Below are positions 37,901 through 45,274 of a DNA stretch of 64,000 nucleotides, one piece after another. Origin of the DNA: Elusimicrobium simillimum (GTDB lineage Bacteria > Elusimicrobiota > Elusimicrobia > Elusimicrobiales > Elusimicrobiaceae); the NCBI RefSeq assembly GCF_049639735.1, contig NZ_JBEVVA010000003.1:1054001-1118000 (forward strand), in the 5' to 3' direction. Below the pieces are notes generated by a model, which saw only the letters and a program-made list of their open reading frames with translations, searched no databases and was not told where the DNA came from. The position numbers and the translations under genes are program-made. The first letter of the stretch is position 1. Each line of letters starts with the position of its first letter.

Positions 37901-39976
37901 GAACTTAAAAATCCTTTTGATATACTTGGTATGGAAAACATAACCCTGGCGCAGATAAATAAATATGTAACAGGCCAATACACCCCGGGTGGCAGTGTAT
38001 GGTTAAAACCGTTTCCGTCACTTAAAATACTTGAGTCCGGCATGCCGTCACTTGAAACTTCTTTGGCGGAAAGTTTATATACGAACCGCCATTACCAAAA
38101 TCTTTTTCAAAAGGCTTTGGAAACCAGCCAGTATCTCTTTAAAGTGCTGACAACGCCCAATCCTTCCGAATTGCTTTTAAACGGTATTTACAGGTCTCTT
38201 AGAGAGACTATGCGCTACTTGCCTCTGCCCGATAAATATTATGAATTAAAAGACGCTAAAACAGCCCCCTACCTTGATTTGCTTGATAACCCGCAGTATT
38301 TTAAACAGGAAGCGTTTTTAGATAAATGGTATGACGTTTTAACTAATCCTATAAAAATGGGGCTAATGTCCAATAATTTTAGTTTTGACGCGAAAAAACT
38401 TACAATTTCCGCGCAAGAATTTATAGCTAAATTTAACACTTTTACATACCCGGAACAAACGCTTTACATGCAAACCTTTATTAATATGTTCGCCGGCAAA
38501 AATGTTACCGTCATGTATGATTTTAAAATGAATGGCAGAGCCACCGGGGACCCTATCCGCCGTATGATATTAATTAACCCCAATAATTTTACCGGGGAAA
38601 ACATACCCGCGCAAATTTTTGCCGCGGCTTTCCATGAGTACGGTCATATACTGCAGCACGAGCTGCTGCCTAAGGCCGACCCTGGTATGCAGTCTTATAA
38701 TTTATTCTTTTACAATAACTACAGGGGTACGAAAACAGAGGGTGAATGGTGGGATTATTTTACTAATAGCAAAACACCGCAAAGAGAAAAAGACATTTTT
38801 TACTTAAAAATGCCCAAAGAGCTTGACGCGCGCCAAACCCAAAAAGAAGTTTTTGACCGTCTTAAAGATATTAAACCGTACGGACAGCAGCAAGTTAACC
38901 TCCCGTGGTTTACAGAGTTAAAGAAAACTCTTATGCCCCAGGCTGAGGAAAACTTTTGGATTAACCCGCCCAAAGCTAAGTTTGTGGAACTTTTGGACAA
39001 CTGGCTGCCTGAAGTAGAAGAAAAATACAAACTACCCGGTTTATACGCGCAGCCTGAAAACACTGTTATCTTTGGCCTGGTAGAAAAAATGTATCATTTT
39101 CTCCTGGACAGACATGGTATGCGCACAAAGGCGCCCACACTATACAACGCTGTCAACAGGCTTATGGCTGAAGTTAGAGAGCACTTGCCCATGCCTGACA
39201 AATATATAGAACAGCGTGATATGGTGCTGGAGCAGGTTTTTTATATTATGGAAACACCCTCGCTTTTTAAAAATGAGGATTTTGTAAAGGGTTGGAATCT
39301 TAATTTACAGAAAGAAAGAAATTTCTTTCCTAAAAAAGCAAATATAAAGTTAGATAAACTTGCGGTGAGCCCGGAGTCGTTTTTTAGCAATATAAAAAAA
39401 TATACTAAAGCTGAGCAAGCGCTGTATATGCAAACTATGCTTAATTCTATTTTAGCAGACAATCATGTGCGCGTAATCTACTCTAACAAAACAAACGATA
39501 TGGGCGGCTATATGGATAATGAAATAAGCTTAAACTACGCCTTGCTTAAAAATAATACCATTGAACTTATTAAAACATTACTGCACGAGTACACTCACTT
39601 TTTACAAGATAATATTTTGGCGGAAATGGACGAAACCCACTCTCTTGTCACTATTTTCATGCATGATTTTAGAGGAGCGCGAGAAGGGTGGGATAAATAT
39701 TCTGACGACCCCGCCATGCCCCAAAGAGAAAAAGAACTTTTTTATTATAACATGCCTATTGAGATAGACGCTGACCAGGTGGAGGTTAAAACCGGTGAAA
39801 TAATAAAAGGGTGGAATCTTACCAAAAACAGAAAACCTTTGAATATAGACAGCCTTTTAAAATCCGCTGATGTAAAAGGGACAAAGCCGCCAAAACAGTC
39901 AGCAATACTAACCCCAACTTCGGTAAAAAGAAGAAATAATTTTAAAATAGTACAATATATACATGCACATCTATAA
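28907..39976 (+). CDS. Giant secreted protein B (shared head, multiple metallopeptidase-like modules)
   Basis: 3689 residues, by far the largest gene in the window. Signal peptide 1-25 (ending INVMGQ). Residues 57-570 are the shared head with its hydrophobic end segment. A Pro/Gln/Thr-rich linker (about 570-790) is followed by the LERELNNAKNG module shared with A and C. The tail is built from repeated modules. Three have intact HExxH motifs: HEFTH at 1235, HEYGH at 3243 and HEYTH at 3560. Each is followed 50-65 residues later by a PxExDA segment with a candidate third zinc ligand (Glu 1294, 3305, 3619). Others are degenerate: HEYITDY at 1696, HEGITDY at 2320 and HEFIY at 2921. Overlaps the next gene by 14 nt. 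Confidence 0.82.
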   Translation: MRKIISLLLIVCLLTSALPINVMGQRANPSSKKPFPQYQFPSKEELDRQYKNSTISVSETTRHVPSERALAIKNLEFKDAVTRMSNLKNINVTPGKLEASEISEAYRYFTSVGKSKRSSSAAHGKIISEYYHILRDYEYLKADATGREVWTAPGRGHKDMYITVKNADGSVKMAVTFNALNKGFLKAFAKSFEKVTDRETALHYSEQVYKIMLKTDGVDYDTNHVLAAYFKKGLELKWVCDEVSGMEIREDWAIARNKKDRLCPNAVTSMLALGYLGQGEQNVYEFLNHNYMGRNAHAVLKGGANALMLMDSEASYEALKKVIKNSVKKATPTNVFKIALNAFFDLIWVTSYVERGYKYFKGVYNNEVTIRFEYPDVKHIKKFGLPSTAGKCTPFSSTRDCVMMPTRNVWEDIGSELILFGGARGKKLVSELVSEEPNLHKPFTIGAAIYSDYNQKLYYAYKAGSAYADMPEGTRRRIELELGRGSAINENHIGMVTEYRKAMSGARGFDQIMGGVYMVALVVSLPSFMEFVASIPQWARGSRIGRYFSASRGAQAGKAAPSEAIGSNLKPQVEVNKQIGLDLIKEYNEAFGLKTPRNPGTTPGTNIYTPPNTKVPVFNSGRPGGARPQVGGGNVDVLTKPRPQPQTSGPILNTLTNEVKTLYKPRPQVSEVEVITQPQVQPITNILETLTQNYVKAEEALSTLNKGKGANVISDITGTPAQLPAQTPNITKGFSYITTLAGTLFNNKTEVITQPQTKTVKTEAIPQPAQVNMLERIITNTTDSAAHPSAIMQNPGEETPKMPETERVDHGRLERELNNAKNGYISQYLMNNFFSLTQEQQKELDKILTETAKRPKTDLHQINPVQPAISQAQIEELVASVITEINAAINAERGVMLSELFPGIGLFMDMIKRQGLVNDREASIVVTFLNTAVQTADIDYQDYFGMEAFENLQTSGNALQDPNYLNFLEHNIKVSASLNILLLGKKPKQILELFLEKLRDGSLNLENKSDAALQWNSAAEIENNSLWLPKSNYQQRLEALLAPVKFSKAKVFYSDEVNRAKFYRAEQIKDLIDKLYVFGFNKFGNHWEILNRMLAETIEGMPLPDTYYAAISPVIRELMFLAKEPRHFYSPEFKARWDAALKKALKDNFYRDINPQKLNVAPEYFTRMFDFYSDKEQLLYFETLLNTVYSKKDHPFKLRYEPKLNSKGEYGVNILKVNKQRIQEAGTHPAQTFLHEFTHYMQDSFLLKLDPSSRAYNIFFSYHRAGKQGWGEYYQSSVRPQREKELFYHNTPIEKDANIIAGIVFKSWQTPLNTKNISKELFIIPPAQREAAIIQSELANLTANMNNLIADKNAIENMPRETRLKSLKELIENKSNLSIQAVNLEYYLPKNSKAINEFNKAKEKVEAVISGVMVKVPEDNLSYINEHHINVYMPAAAAANDVKEEYDLWGLNAKQPKDPFEQLLNIVLPLTRSMSAAETVAVKKMLAQAYQNAEAVYQKRYYKSAQKLKNENRFNDKKFITVLAGFLKQLKKEKNVVLKPEIVENVVDQVLRKPPFGALPEIQTPIKTRLTPPAVEPARTTQPYIELYSYLRQMLEEYGQHAALPSKRDVQEKDRIIDTFITLMQNGAGKNIPQMSGILLEKTTIKRANIKLADLNKELARVTFVKTPAIVLADATTGYDPKTNTVTLAKPAYTHHEYITDYIFQTALDYSAALDNFYLKKSGIYNVADYPQITPAHYWQNRTDADVYQIMNTIFAQAPHEQRQFLAALTELLKTGFIIKEFKPITGGARPWLYLLRVPTTQKIDLQEYFNRYVQAASLKTGYNAPLVSFNPEAGYSGKTNKLLIREPDLSASNRDLFANLAEDLLKALSDFKAANYTILKAAAAQPEVKNIMPALNAQPARIILPTVRFEDKKLKELLGDFIEHSVLRYANTNKTPQALKNSAFSPLLEVFAKTADDNGVLTAKVKDAAYTALPLAAQEYVYDNGAPAVRAVADGTALYDPSFQKHFTVQIENVMQSKKGDGQNITSAVNMLLSDINSAQTPPVQHSLDKKTFNDIVAAEIEKHLPKEDSPKLFADPLGVGMLVDFASKIMKKLTFVQLTAAKKMLQNAYDAALNEYKQTVEPIIENEADLFNKPQFLHILLKHVTEFKGRSNPVIKKSIVYDLFDSVLKEIKSKLAHHNIAQQTLKQAEAKPNFSLSPYIGLFENVRLMLKDEAAKNSPLSDKQLKEKNMILDTMADLFEHGEAGQVSPLYFILADWRKFPAELDLPRSNKLLSDLRNKASERLKGLNIPRPVFTGNPTGFDPAANTILLPALQDFSHEGITDYIFQTVYDYAVALDNYYTQTPGYYNVGEIRYINPRSYWRNKYDNDIYQYLSAFVKEARNVQTAHGQAAALEAVLQYTKTGFSAEPGLGIEAAPLINAFRGKGKTSFEINDYLNRYIKAAELKLGQPLPAIEKGAAAGYNARENKIAVRGFTANNDNMSIYLNLAYDLATGLWEYYSGKEERPMIPGFLDYLSFKPEKSSGKIKEAIEEEYVDPTTMKEVVRVIKNGRETSSLPQKPMLFVTEEMAAKKRYDDALINQKLDAAAQEAINAAEEARKVFASQYPDKRVYYVKGFLNEDKKLGERLNSVVKAASREAAREYVILYGDAGAAQITDGTALNDIAFKILITEKIDQVIQRRTSYSNMVKEAGEWLKSAIETTTFDVTPEQQTSAAPAVQADDSAPQDAVKLYGPAPVLYEDAAQQRLFTELYYKFFDMEQLEVAGKTEQASAKKAEIKEMFNSLPLPRAYHAFADDFLEQFYKSVIKKYPRKNGLPDNIHSIKPRPYNHKAPEEDFIILSRLMEIFPKLSIDDKQRFLLYHINKTANTYLEQFEEKGVTLVVPQINDIRLPHESKMTENMHGFSHINMPFPPNAGIEEILHEFIYGYAFSLQRQFFDTYFRDYELDVVFEEYPFEAYSKELADKFLEKFRAKTSTFDNLSSALQPYESPLPTPRPQWAELKNPFDILGMENITLAQINKYVTGQYTPGGSVWLKPFPSLKILESGMPSLETSLAESLYTNRHYQNLFQKALETSQYLFKVLTTPNPSELLLNGIYRSLRETMRYLPLPDKYYELKDAKTAPYLDLLDNPQYFKQEAFLDKWYDVLTNPIKMGLMSNNFSFDAKKLTISAQEFIAKFNTFTYPEQTLYMQTFINMFAGKNVTVMYDFKMNGRATGDPIRRMILINPNNFTGENIPAQIFAAAFHEYGHILQHELLPKADPGMQSYNLFFYNNYRGTKTEGEWWDYFTNSKTPQREKDIFYLKMPKELDARQTQKEVFDRLKDIKPYGQQQVNLPWFTELKKTLMPQAEENFWINPPKAKFVELLDNWLPEVEEKYKLPGLYAQPENTVIFGLVEKMYHFLLDRHGMRTKAPTLYNAVNRLMAEVREHLPMPDKYIEQRDMVLEQVFYIMETPSLFKNEDFVKGWNLNLQKERNFFPKKANIKLDKLAVSPESFFSNIKKYTKAEQALYMQTMLNSILADNHVRVIYSNKTNDMGGYMDNEISLNYALLKNNTIELIKTLLHEYTHFLQDNILAEMDETHSLVTIFMHDFRGAREGWDKYSDDPAMPQREKELFYYNMPIEIDADQVEVKTGEIIKGWNLTKNRKPLNIDSLLKSADVKGTKPPKQSAILTPTSVKRRNNFKIVQYIHAHL
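29075..30616 (+). repeat. Head cassette copy 2 (in gene B)
   Basis: 1542 bp matching 41341-42882 without indels (constant offset 12266); I found two substitutions on reading. The first 1455 bp also match gene A (21360-22814, inverted). Edges are abrupt: on the left unrelated signal-peptide codons, on the right the linker. Confidence 0.96.
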
Positions 39977-41125
39977 CACAGTCATAATAGGCGCGGGGGC
40001 GTCGGGCCTTAGCGCGGCGGCTTACTCAGGCAGCAACACCCTTATAATAGACCATAACTCCGGCCCCGGTAAAAAAATATTAATTTCCGGCGGAGGGGCG
40101 TGCAATTTTTCCAATAAAAATGTATCCGCGGCGGACTACAACTCACATAACCCGCACTTTTGCAAAAGCGCTTTAGCGGGCTTTAAACCTTCTGATTTTA
40201 CAGTAATTTTAGATAAGCATCACGTAGGCTGGCAAGAACGCGAAAAGGGCCAATATTTTGGTTTTAACGCTAAAGATATTTTAGATACCCTTGCCGCTGA
40301 AGCCCGCGCCGCCGGCGCGGAATTTTTATTTAACACCAAAGTTTACGGCGTAGAAAAAGAAAACGATATTTTTATAGTAAAAACAGCGGGCAAACCGCTG
40401 CACGCCAAGCGTGTAATAGTTGCCACAGGCGGCCTAAGTATGCCGCGCATAGGCGCCAGCGGTGTGGCGTATGATATAGCAAAATCCTTCAGTCTTAATG
40501 TTACCGAGCTTTACCCTGCCCTTACCCCTTTTTTATGGGATAAGGCGGATTTAGCTAAATTTGAAGCTCTGGCGGGAATATCAGCCCCTGTCACGCTTAA
40601 ACTTGGCAAAAAAACCATTAAAGACAGCATGCTTTTTACCCATTACGGTATCAGCGGCCCGGCGGCTTTGCAAATGTCGCTTTACAGTAAGGGGGACGAA
40701 GCTTTAACAATCAACTTCCTGCCTGATACAAATATAGCGGAACTTATCGCCGCCGCCCGCAAAACACCTAAAACATTTTCACAAATCTTAGACGGACTTT
40801 TACCGGAACGCCTTGTTACAACTCTTACATACGGCTATGACCAACAGGTTTCCAACGCCAAGCGCGAAACTCTGCAGCATTTTGAACGCACGCTTACCGC
40901 TTACACTTTTACACCGCTTCTCAATACATCTTATCTCAAGGCCGAAATAACGGCGGGGGAGTGGACACTAAAGAACTTTCCTCCTCTACCATGGAGTCAC
41001 GCAAAGTACCCGGACTTTATTTTACGGGCGAATGCGTAGATGTTTCCGGCCGCTTGGGCGGGTATAACCTGCACTGGGCCTGGGCCAGCGGCGCGGCCGC
41101 GGGCCGCGCTATAGCTACCAAATAG
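39963..41125 (+). CDS. HI0933-like FAD-dependent oxidoreductase, frameshifted
   Basis: The N-terminus has the FAD dinucleotide motif IIGAGASGLSAA and the family segment ISGGGACNFSNKN, followed by FAD-domain motifs (VIVATGGLSMPRIGASG). The frame runs to a false stop at 41039 after EITAGEWTLKNF. The expected C-terminus is in another frame: GGVDTKELSSSTMESR from 40959, then KVPGLYFTGECVDVSGRLGGYNLHWAWASG, ending at TAG 41125. The break is at five Gs (40955-40959); six would restore the frame, exactly as in hcp. The family (YhiN, BaiN) has few known substrates. It overlaps the end of gene B by 14 nt, but an operon with it seems accidental. Confidence 0.85.
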
Positions 41126-41169
41126 GCCTTTTGGCCTATAGCTAACTAGGTCTTTTGACCCTGGTTAGC
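41123..41169 (+). promoter_or_regulatory. Leader dyad motif, copy 3 (before gene C)
   Basis: TAGGCCTTTTGGCCTA (41123-41138, a perfect palindrome that includes the stop codon of the flavoprotein gene) is followed by TAGGTCTTTTGACCCTGGT. The right half lies inside a second dyad, GCTAAC/GTTAGC (41142-41147, 41164-41169). It ends about 30 nt before ATG 41197. Confidence 0.72.
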
Positions 41170-41196
41170 TGTCACACGCTTTTATACAATATAAAT

Positions 41197-44100
41197 ATGA
41201 TTAATTATCAAAAATTTTTATCAATAGCAATTTCTTTAAATTTGCTCATGGGCACTGTTCCGGTGTCTACATTTGGGCAAAGCGTTAAAAAACCTATTTA
41301 TACCTTTACTCCCTCTAAAAACCAATATGACGTAAGTTTAGTATCCGAGACGACGCGTCATGTGCCATCTGAGCGTGCGCTAGCCATAAAGAACCTGGAG
41401 TTCAAAGACGCAGTTACGCGCATGTCCAATTTAAAAAATATCAATGTGACACCGGGCAAACTTGAGGCGTCCGAAACATCCGAAGCTTACCGTTACTTTA
41501 CTTCCGTCGGCAAATCTAAGCGAAGCAGCTCTGCCGCGCACGGTAAAATCATCAGCGAATATTACCACATATTACGCGATTACGAGTATTTGAAGGCGGA
41601 CGCGACTGGCCGTGAAGTATGGACGGCGCCGGGGCGCGGGCACAAAGACATGTACATAACGGTAAAAAACGCCGACGGCAGTGTAAAAATGGCGGTAACA
41701 TTTAACGCGTTGAACAAAGGTTTTTTAAAAGCTTTCGCGAAGTCATTTGAGAAGGTAACGGACCGCGAGACAGCCTTGCATTACAGTGAGCAGGTTTACA
41801 AAATAATGTTAAAGACGGACGGTGTGGACTATGACACGAACCACGTTTTAGCCGCGTATTTTAAAAAAGGTTTAGAGTTAAAATGGGTTTGCGATGAAGT
41901 AAGCGGTATGGAGATCCGCGAAGATTGGGCGATAGCGCGCAACAAAAAAGACCGTCTGTGTCCTAACGCCGTGACAAGCATGTTGGCGTTGGGATATTTG
42001 GGCCAGGGCGAACAAAACGTATACGAATTTTTAAACCACAATTACATGGGGCGTAACGCGCACGCGGTGTTAAAAGGCGGGGCGAACGCGCTGATGTTAA
42101 TGGACAGCGAGGCGTCGTACGAAGCGCTAAAAAAAGTAATAAAAAACAGCGTAAAAAAAGCGACCCCCACCAACGTTTTTAAGATAGCGTTAAACGCGTT
42201 TTTCGATTTAATCTGGGTGACTAGTTATGTAGAAAGAGGTTACAAATATTTTAAAGGAGTATACAATAACGAGGTCACAATACGCTTTGAATACCCTGAC
42301 GTAAAACACATAAAAAAGTTTGGTCTTCCAAGCACGGCAGGCAAGTGTACGCCGTTCTCAAGCACGCGTGATTGTGTGATGATGCCGACGAGGAACGTAT
42401 GGGAGGACATAGGTTCAGAGTTAATATTATTTGGCGGAGCGAGGGGTAAAAAGTTAGTAAGTGAGTTGGTATCGGAAGAACCCAATTTACACAAACCGTT
42501 CACTATCGGCGCTGCTATTTATTCGGACTACAACCAAAAACTGTATTACGCGTACAAAGCCGGCAGCGCGTACGCAGACATGCCTGAAGGCACCAGACGC
42601 AGAATAGAACTTGAATTAGGCAGAGGCAGCGCAATCAATGAGAACCACATAGGCATGGTAACGGAGTACCGCAAAGCGATGTCCGGAGCGAGAGGATTTG
42701 ACCAAATAATGGGCGGGGTATATATGGTAGCCTTGGTGGTAAGTTTACCAAGTTTTATGGAGTTCGTGGCAAGCATCCCGCAGTGGGCCAGAGGCAGCAG
42801 GATAGGGCGCTACTTTAGCGCAAGCCGCGGCGCGCAGGCCGGCAAAGCCGCCCCCAGCGAAGCTATAGGCTCTAATTTAAAAACCCCTGACGTTCCCAAC
42901 GTAAACACAACAAACTCAGGCAGGATAGGCTATGAGTTAATAAAAGACTATAACAAAACATTTGGCCAAAAAACGCCCGGCAAAACACCCGCGGGCAGCA
43001 AGCTTAGCGGGGATATATTAAAAGAGCCCGGTATGCAAAACCCCGTGTTAAACACAGGCCGCCCGCAGATAGGCGCAAGACCGCAGGTTAACACAATAGG
43101 CGACGCAGAAGTTTTAACGCAAACTAAACCGAAAACACAGCCGAAAACTAATCCTTTGGAAGCAAACGTGTATATGCGGCCGAATTTATTGGAAAAAATA
43201 TTGGAAAACTACACAAAAGTCGATGAGCTGCTGCAAAGCGCAAATAAAGGAAAAGGCGCAAGCACAATAAGTGACATCACAGGCACAGGCGCGGCAAACA
43301 CAGCCAGGCCGTCGCAAACTCCAAATATTACCAAAGCAATAACATATGTAACTGTTTTAGCGGGAACCTTATTTAGCAACAAAACAGAACAACAAACAGA
43401 GCTTGAACAAAGAGTTGACAGCGGCAAACTGGAAAGAGAGTTAAACAACGCGCGCAACGGCGTAATAAGCGAGTTTTTACTTGCCAACTTCTACAGCTTA
43501 AGCCAAGACCAGCAAAAAGAACTCAACAAAATACTAGACGAGGTTTCCAAACGCCCTAAAAAGGATGCGGCAGATACCCAACCTATAAATAATACCGCCT
43601 ATAAAGCGCTAGAAAAACTGCAGCGCCAGCTTAACGACGCCAATATAACAGAACTTGAACTTGAGTATATTGCCGAAAGCGGCAATCTAACCATGCTTGA
43701 ACAAAAGCAATACCAGCTTGATAATATAAAAGAACTTCTTAGAAAATTAAGTATTTCTTCGCTAAGCACTACTCTCACGGACAGTTTTACTTTTGAAGAA
43801 CTAAAAGAAAATGTTATTTTAGCGCAAGAAATGTTAAACGACGCCTTTGCCGAACTGGACTCTGAGTATAAACCCGTTGAAGATGAAGACTTTGCCCCGT
43901 CAATGCAAGGCGCCTACAAAGCCGACAGCGGCTACAGTTATGACAGCAGCGCGATTTTGGGTTTTACCAAAGGAGAACTGCAGGACGGAGATTATGAAGA
44001 CCCTGCTCTTTATATGTATAAAGACAGAACGAATGTTTTATTCCAATATTTTGACATCCTTGTTTCAGATGAGATATCTGATATTCACGGCATTAATGCC

Positions 44101-44991
44101 TTTAGAAAATTATTTGAAGACGCCAATCACTATAATTTAGAAAGGAGTATCGCCAGATATTTAGACACAGAAGAAGTTAAAGCCATTTCACGCAATTACA
44201 GCGCGTTGCGCTTTATGCTGGCGCAAAAAGAAAAGACTATTACCAACAATGAAGTCTTTGACGTAGAACAAGCGGAAGAAGATTTTTTTGCAAAAACAGG
44301 TTTGTCAGAATCCTATGAAGATTATCAGTTACACTTTAATCCTCATGCGCATAAACGCCCTCTGCTTTTCAGTACCAAGCAAAGGTTATTAAACGCGCGT
44401 AAACCAACAGTAAAAGAACAGTTCGATACTGAAATAATAATAGAAAAAGTAAAGAAGTCAGGCAAATCTTATACTCAGGACCCTGTATTAAAAAAGAGCG
44501 TTGAGGATATAATAAATAAACAAGTTATTTCTATGCCAGAGCAGATAGTGACGCTGGAAAGTCTTACAGGATTAGAAAGAGCAGTTACCACAATGGGACA
44601 AGAAACATCCGGCGTGCAACCTGTTCACGCGCAAGAAAATAAAGCCTTAACCCCCGTGCCTGCCGCCAAACCTAACCTAACAAAAGAAGAAAAAAGACAA
44701 AGAACTAAGGCACTCCGGGCAGCTGAAGAAAAAGCGAAGCTTGAAGTGGAAAAACGCCTGCAGGAGGCGCATGAAAAAAGAGACGCCTTGCAAAAACAGA
44801 GAGACTTAGAAGAAGCGGAAAAGAACGCAAAAAAGCAAGAACAAAAAGCGGCGGCCGCAGCCAAAAGAAAGGCGAAACAAGAAGAAATAAGAAAAGAAAG
44901 AGTAGATAAATTAAGAGAGGAACAAGAAGCAAAAGATAAAGAAAACTCCTCACTGCTGGGCAAGCTAAAAACCTTCTTTAAAAAGAAATAG
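41197..44991 (+). CDS. Giant secreted protein C (shared head, charged coiled-coil tail)
   Basis: 1264 residues from ATG 41197; a TTG at 41155 in the same frame lies inside the conserved leader motif and is rejected. Signal peptide 1-28 (ending STFGQ). Residues 49-562 are the shared head. Linker and module LERELNNARNG...QQKELNKILDEVSKRPK follow to about 790. Then comes an acidic, mostly helical region unlike A or B (TDSFTFEELKENVILAQEMLNDAF, DYEDPALYMYKDRTN). The last ~110 residues are an uninterrupted Lys/Glu/Ala/Arg-rich coiled coil (RAAEEKAKLEVEKRLQEAHE to KLKTFFKKK). No catalytic motif is visible. It ends at a strong terminator. Confidence 0.8.
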   Translation: MINYQKFLSIAISLNLLMGTVPVSTFGQSVKKPIYTFTPSKNQYDVSLVSETTRHVPSERALAIKNLEFKDAVTRMSNLKNINVTPGKLEASETSEAYRYFTSVGKSKRSSSAAHGKIISEYYHILRDYEYLKADATGREVWTAPGRGHKDMYITVKNADGSVKMAVTFNALNKGFLKAFAKSFEKVTDRETALHYSEQVYKIMLKTDGVDYDTNHVLAAYFKKGLELKWVCDEVSGMEIREDWAIARNKKDRLCPNAVTSMLALGYLGQGEQNVYEFLNHNYMGRNAHAVLKGGANALMLMDSEASYEALKKVIKNSVKKATPTNVFKIALNAFFDLIWVTSYVERGYKYFKGVYNNEVTIRFEYPDVKHIKKFGLPSTAGKCTPFSSTRDCVMMPTRNVWEDIGSELILFGGARGKKLVSELVSEEPNLHKPFTIGAAIYSDYNQKLYYAYKAGSAYADMPEGTRRRIELELGRGSAINENHIGMVTEYRKAMSGARGFDQIMGGVYMVALVVSLPSFMEFVASIPQWARGSRIGRYFSASRGAQAGKAAPSEAIGSNLKTPDVPNVNTTNSGRIGYELIKDYNKTFGQKTPGKTPAGSKLSGDILKEPGMQNPVLNTGRPQIGARPQVNTIGDAEVLTQTKPKTQPKTNPLEANVYMRPNLLEKILENYTKVDELLQSANKGKGASTISDITGTGAANTARPSQTPNITKAITYVTVLAGTLFSNKTEQQTELEQRVDSGKLERELNNARNGVISEFLLANFYSLSQDQQKELNKILDEVSKRPKKDAADTQPINNTAYKALEKLQRQLNDANITELELEYIAESGNLTMLEQKQYQLDNIKELLRKLSISSLSTTLTDSFTFEELKENVILAQEMLNDAFAELDSEYKPVEDEDFAPSMQGAYKADSGYSYDSSAILGFTKGELQDGDYEDPALYMYKDRTNVLFQYFDILVSDEISDIHGINAFRKLFEDANHYNLERSIARYLDTEEVKAISRNYSALRFMLAQKEKTITNNEVFDVEQAEEDFFAKTGLSESYEDYQLHFNPHAHKRPLLFSTKQRLLNARKPTVKEQFDTEIIIEKVKKSGKSYTQDPVLKKSVEDIINKQVISMPEQIVTLESLTGLERAVTTMGQETSGVQPVHAQENKALTPVPAAKPNLTKEEKRQRTKALRAAEEKAKLEVEKRLQEAHEKRDALQKQRDLEEAEKNAKKQEQKAAAAAKRKAKQEEIRKERVDKLREEQEAKDKENSSLLGKLKTFFKKK
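41341..42882 (+). repeat. Head cassette copy 3 (in gene C)
   Basis: Direct-orientation copy of 29075-30616 (two substitutions seen, at Thr/Ile in KLEASETSEA and a silent GGC/GGT). Its first 1455 bp match 21360-22814 in inverted orientation. Confidence 0.96.
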
Positions 44992-45027
44992 TTCCCTTTG
45001 CGTAAAACATATAAGGTTACAGCATAC

Positions 45028-45060
45028 AATCATCCCACGCATAAGCGTGGGATGATTTTT
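45028..45060 (+). terminator. Terminator after gene C
   Basis: A perfect 13-bp stem (45028-45040 with 45045-45057), loop ATAA, then T tract. Confidence 0.9.
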
Positions 45061-45185
45061 ATATGTATTTTACATTATAATTTATCTATGAAGCCGATAT
45101 GAGATTATAAGAAAATAGTAGCCAAAAAGAAGCAAATAAGTATCATTTATGTTTTATAATATTTTTACAAAAAAATATTTAGGTC

Positions 45186-45214
45186 TTGACTAATAATCAT
45201 ATATGACTATTATA
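45186..45214 (+). promoter_or_regulatory. Promoter for the 45275 secreted protein
   Basis: TTGACT at 45186 is followed after 16-17 nt by TATTAT/ATTATA in an AT-rich stretch. The sequence just before and into the -35, TTTAGGTCTTGAC (45179-45190), resembles a shortened version of the giant-gene leader motif. Confidence 0.5.
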
Positions 45215-45274
45215 TATATAGCATTTGAGTAGCCTTTTTTATGTACATAAAAAACATATTAAGGAGGCTTCAAT

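Noticed and set aside
41155..41196. TTG start for gene C giving 14 extra residues
   Set aside because: It falls inside the conserved leader motif and would spoil the signal peptide; ATG 41197 gives a clean one.
17280..44991. IS element or prophage as carrier of the repeated head cassette
   Set aside because: No transposase, integrase, terminal inverted repeats or target duplications flank the copies; the edges lie inside coding frames and keep them open.
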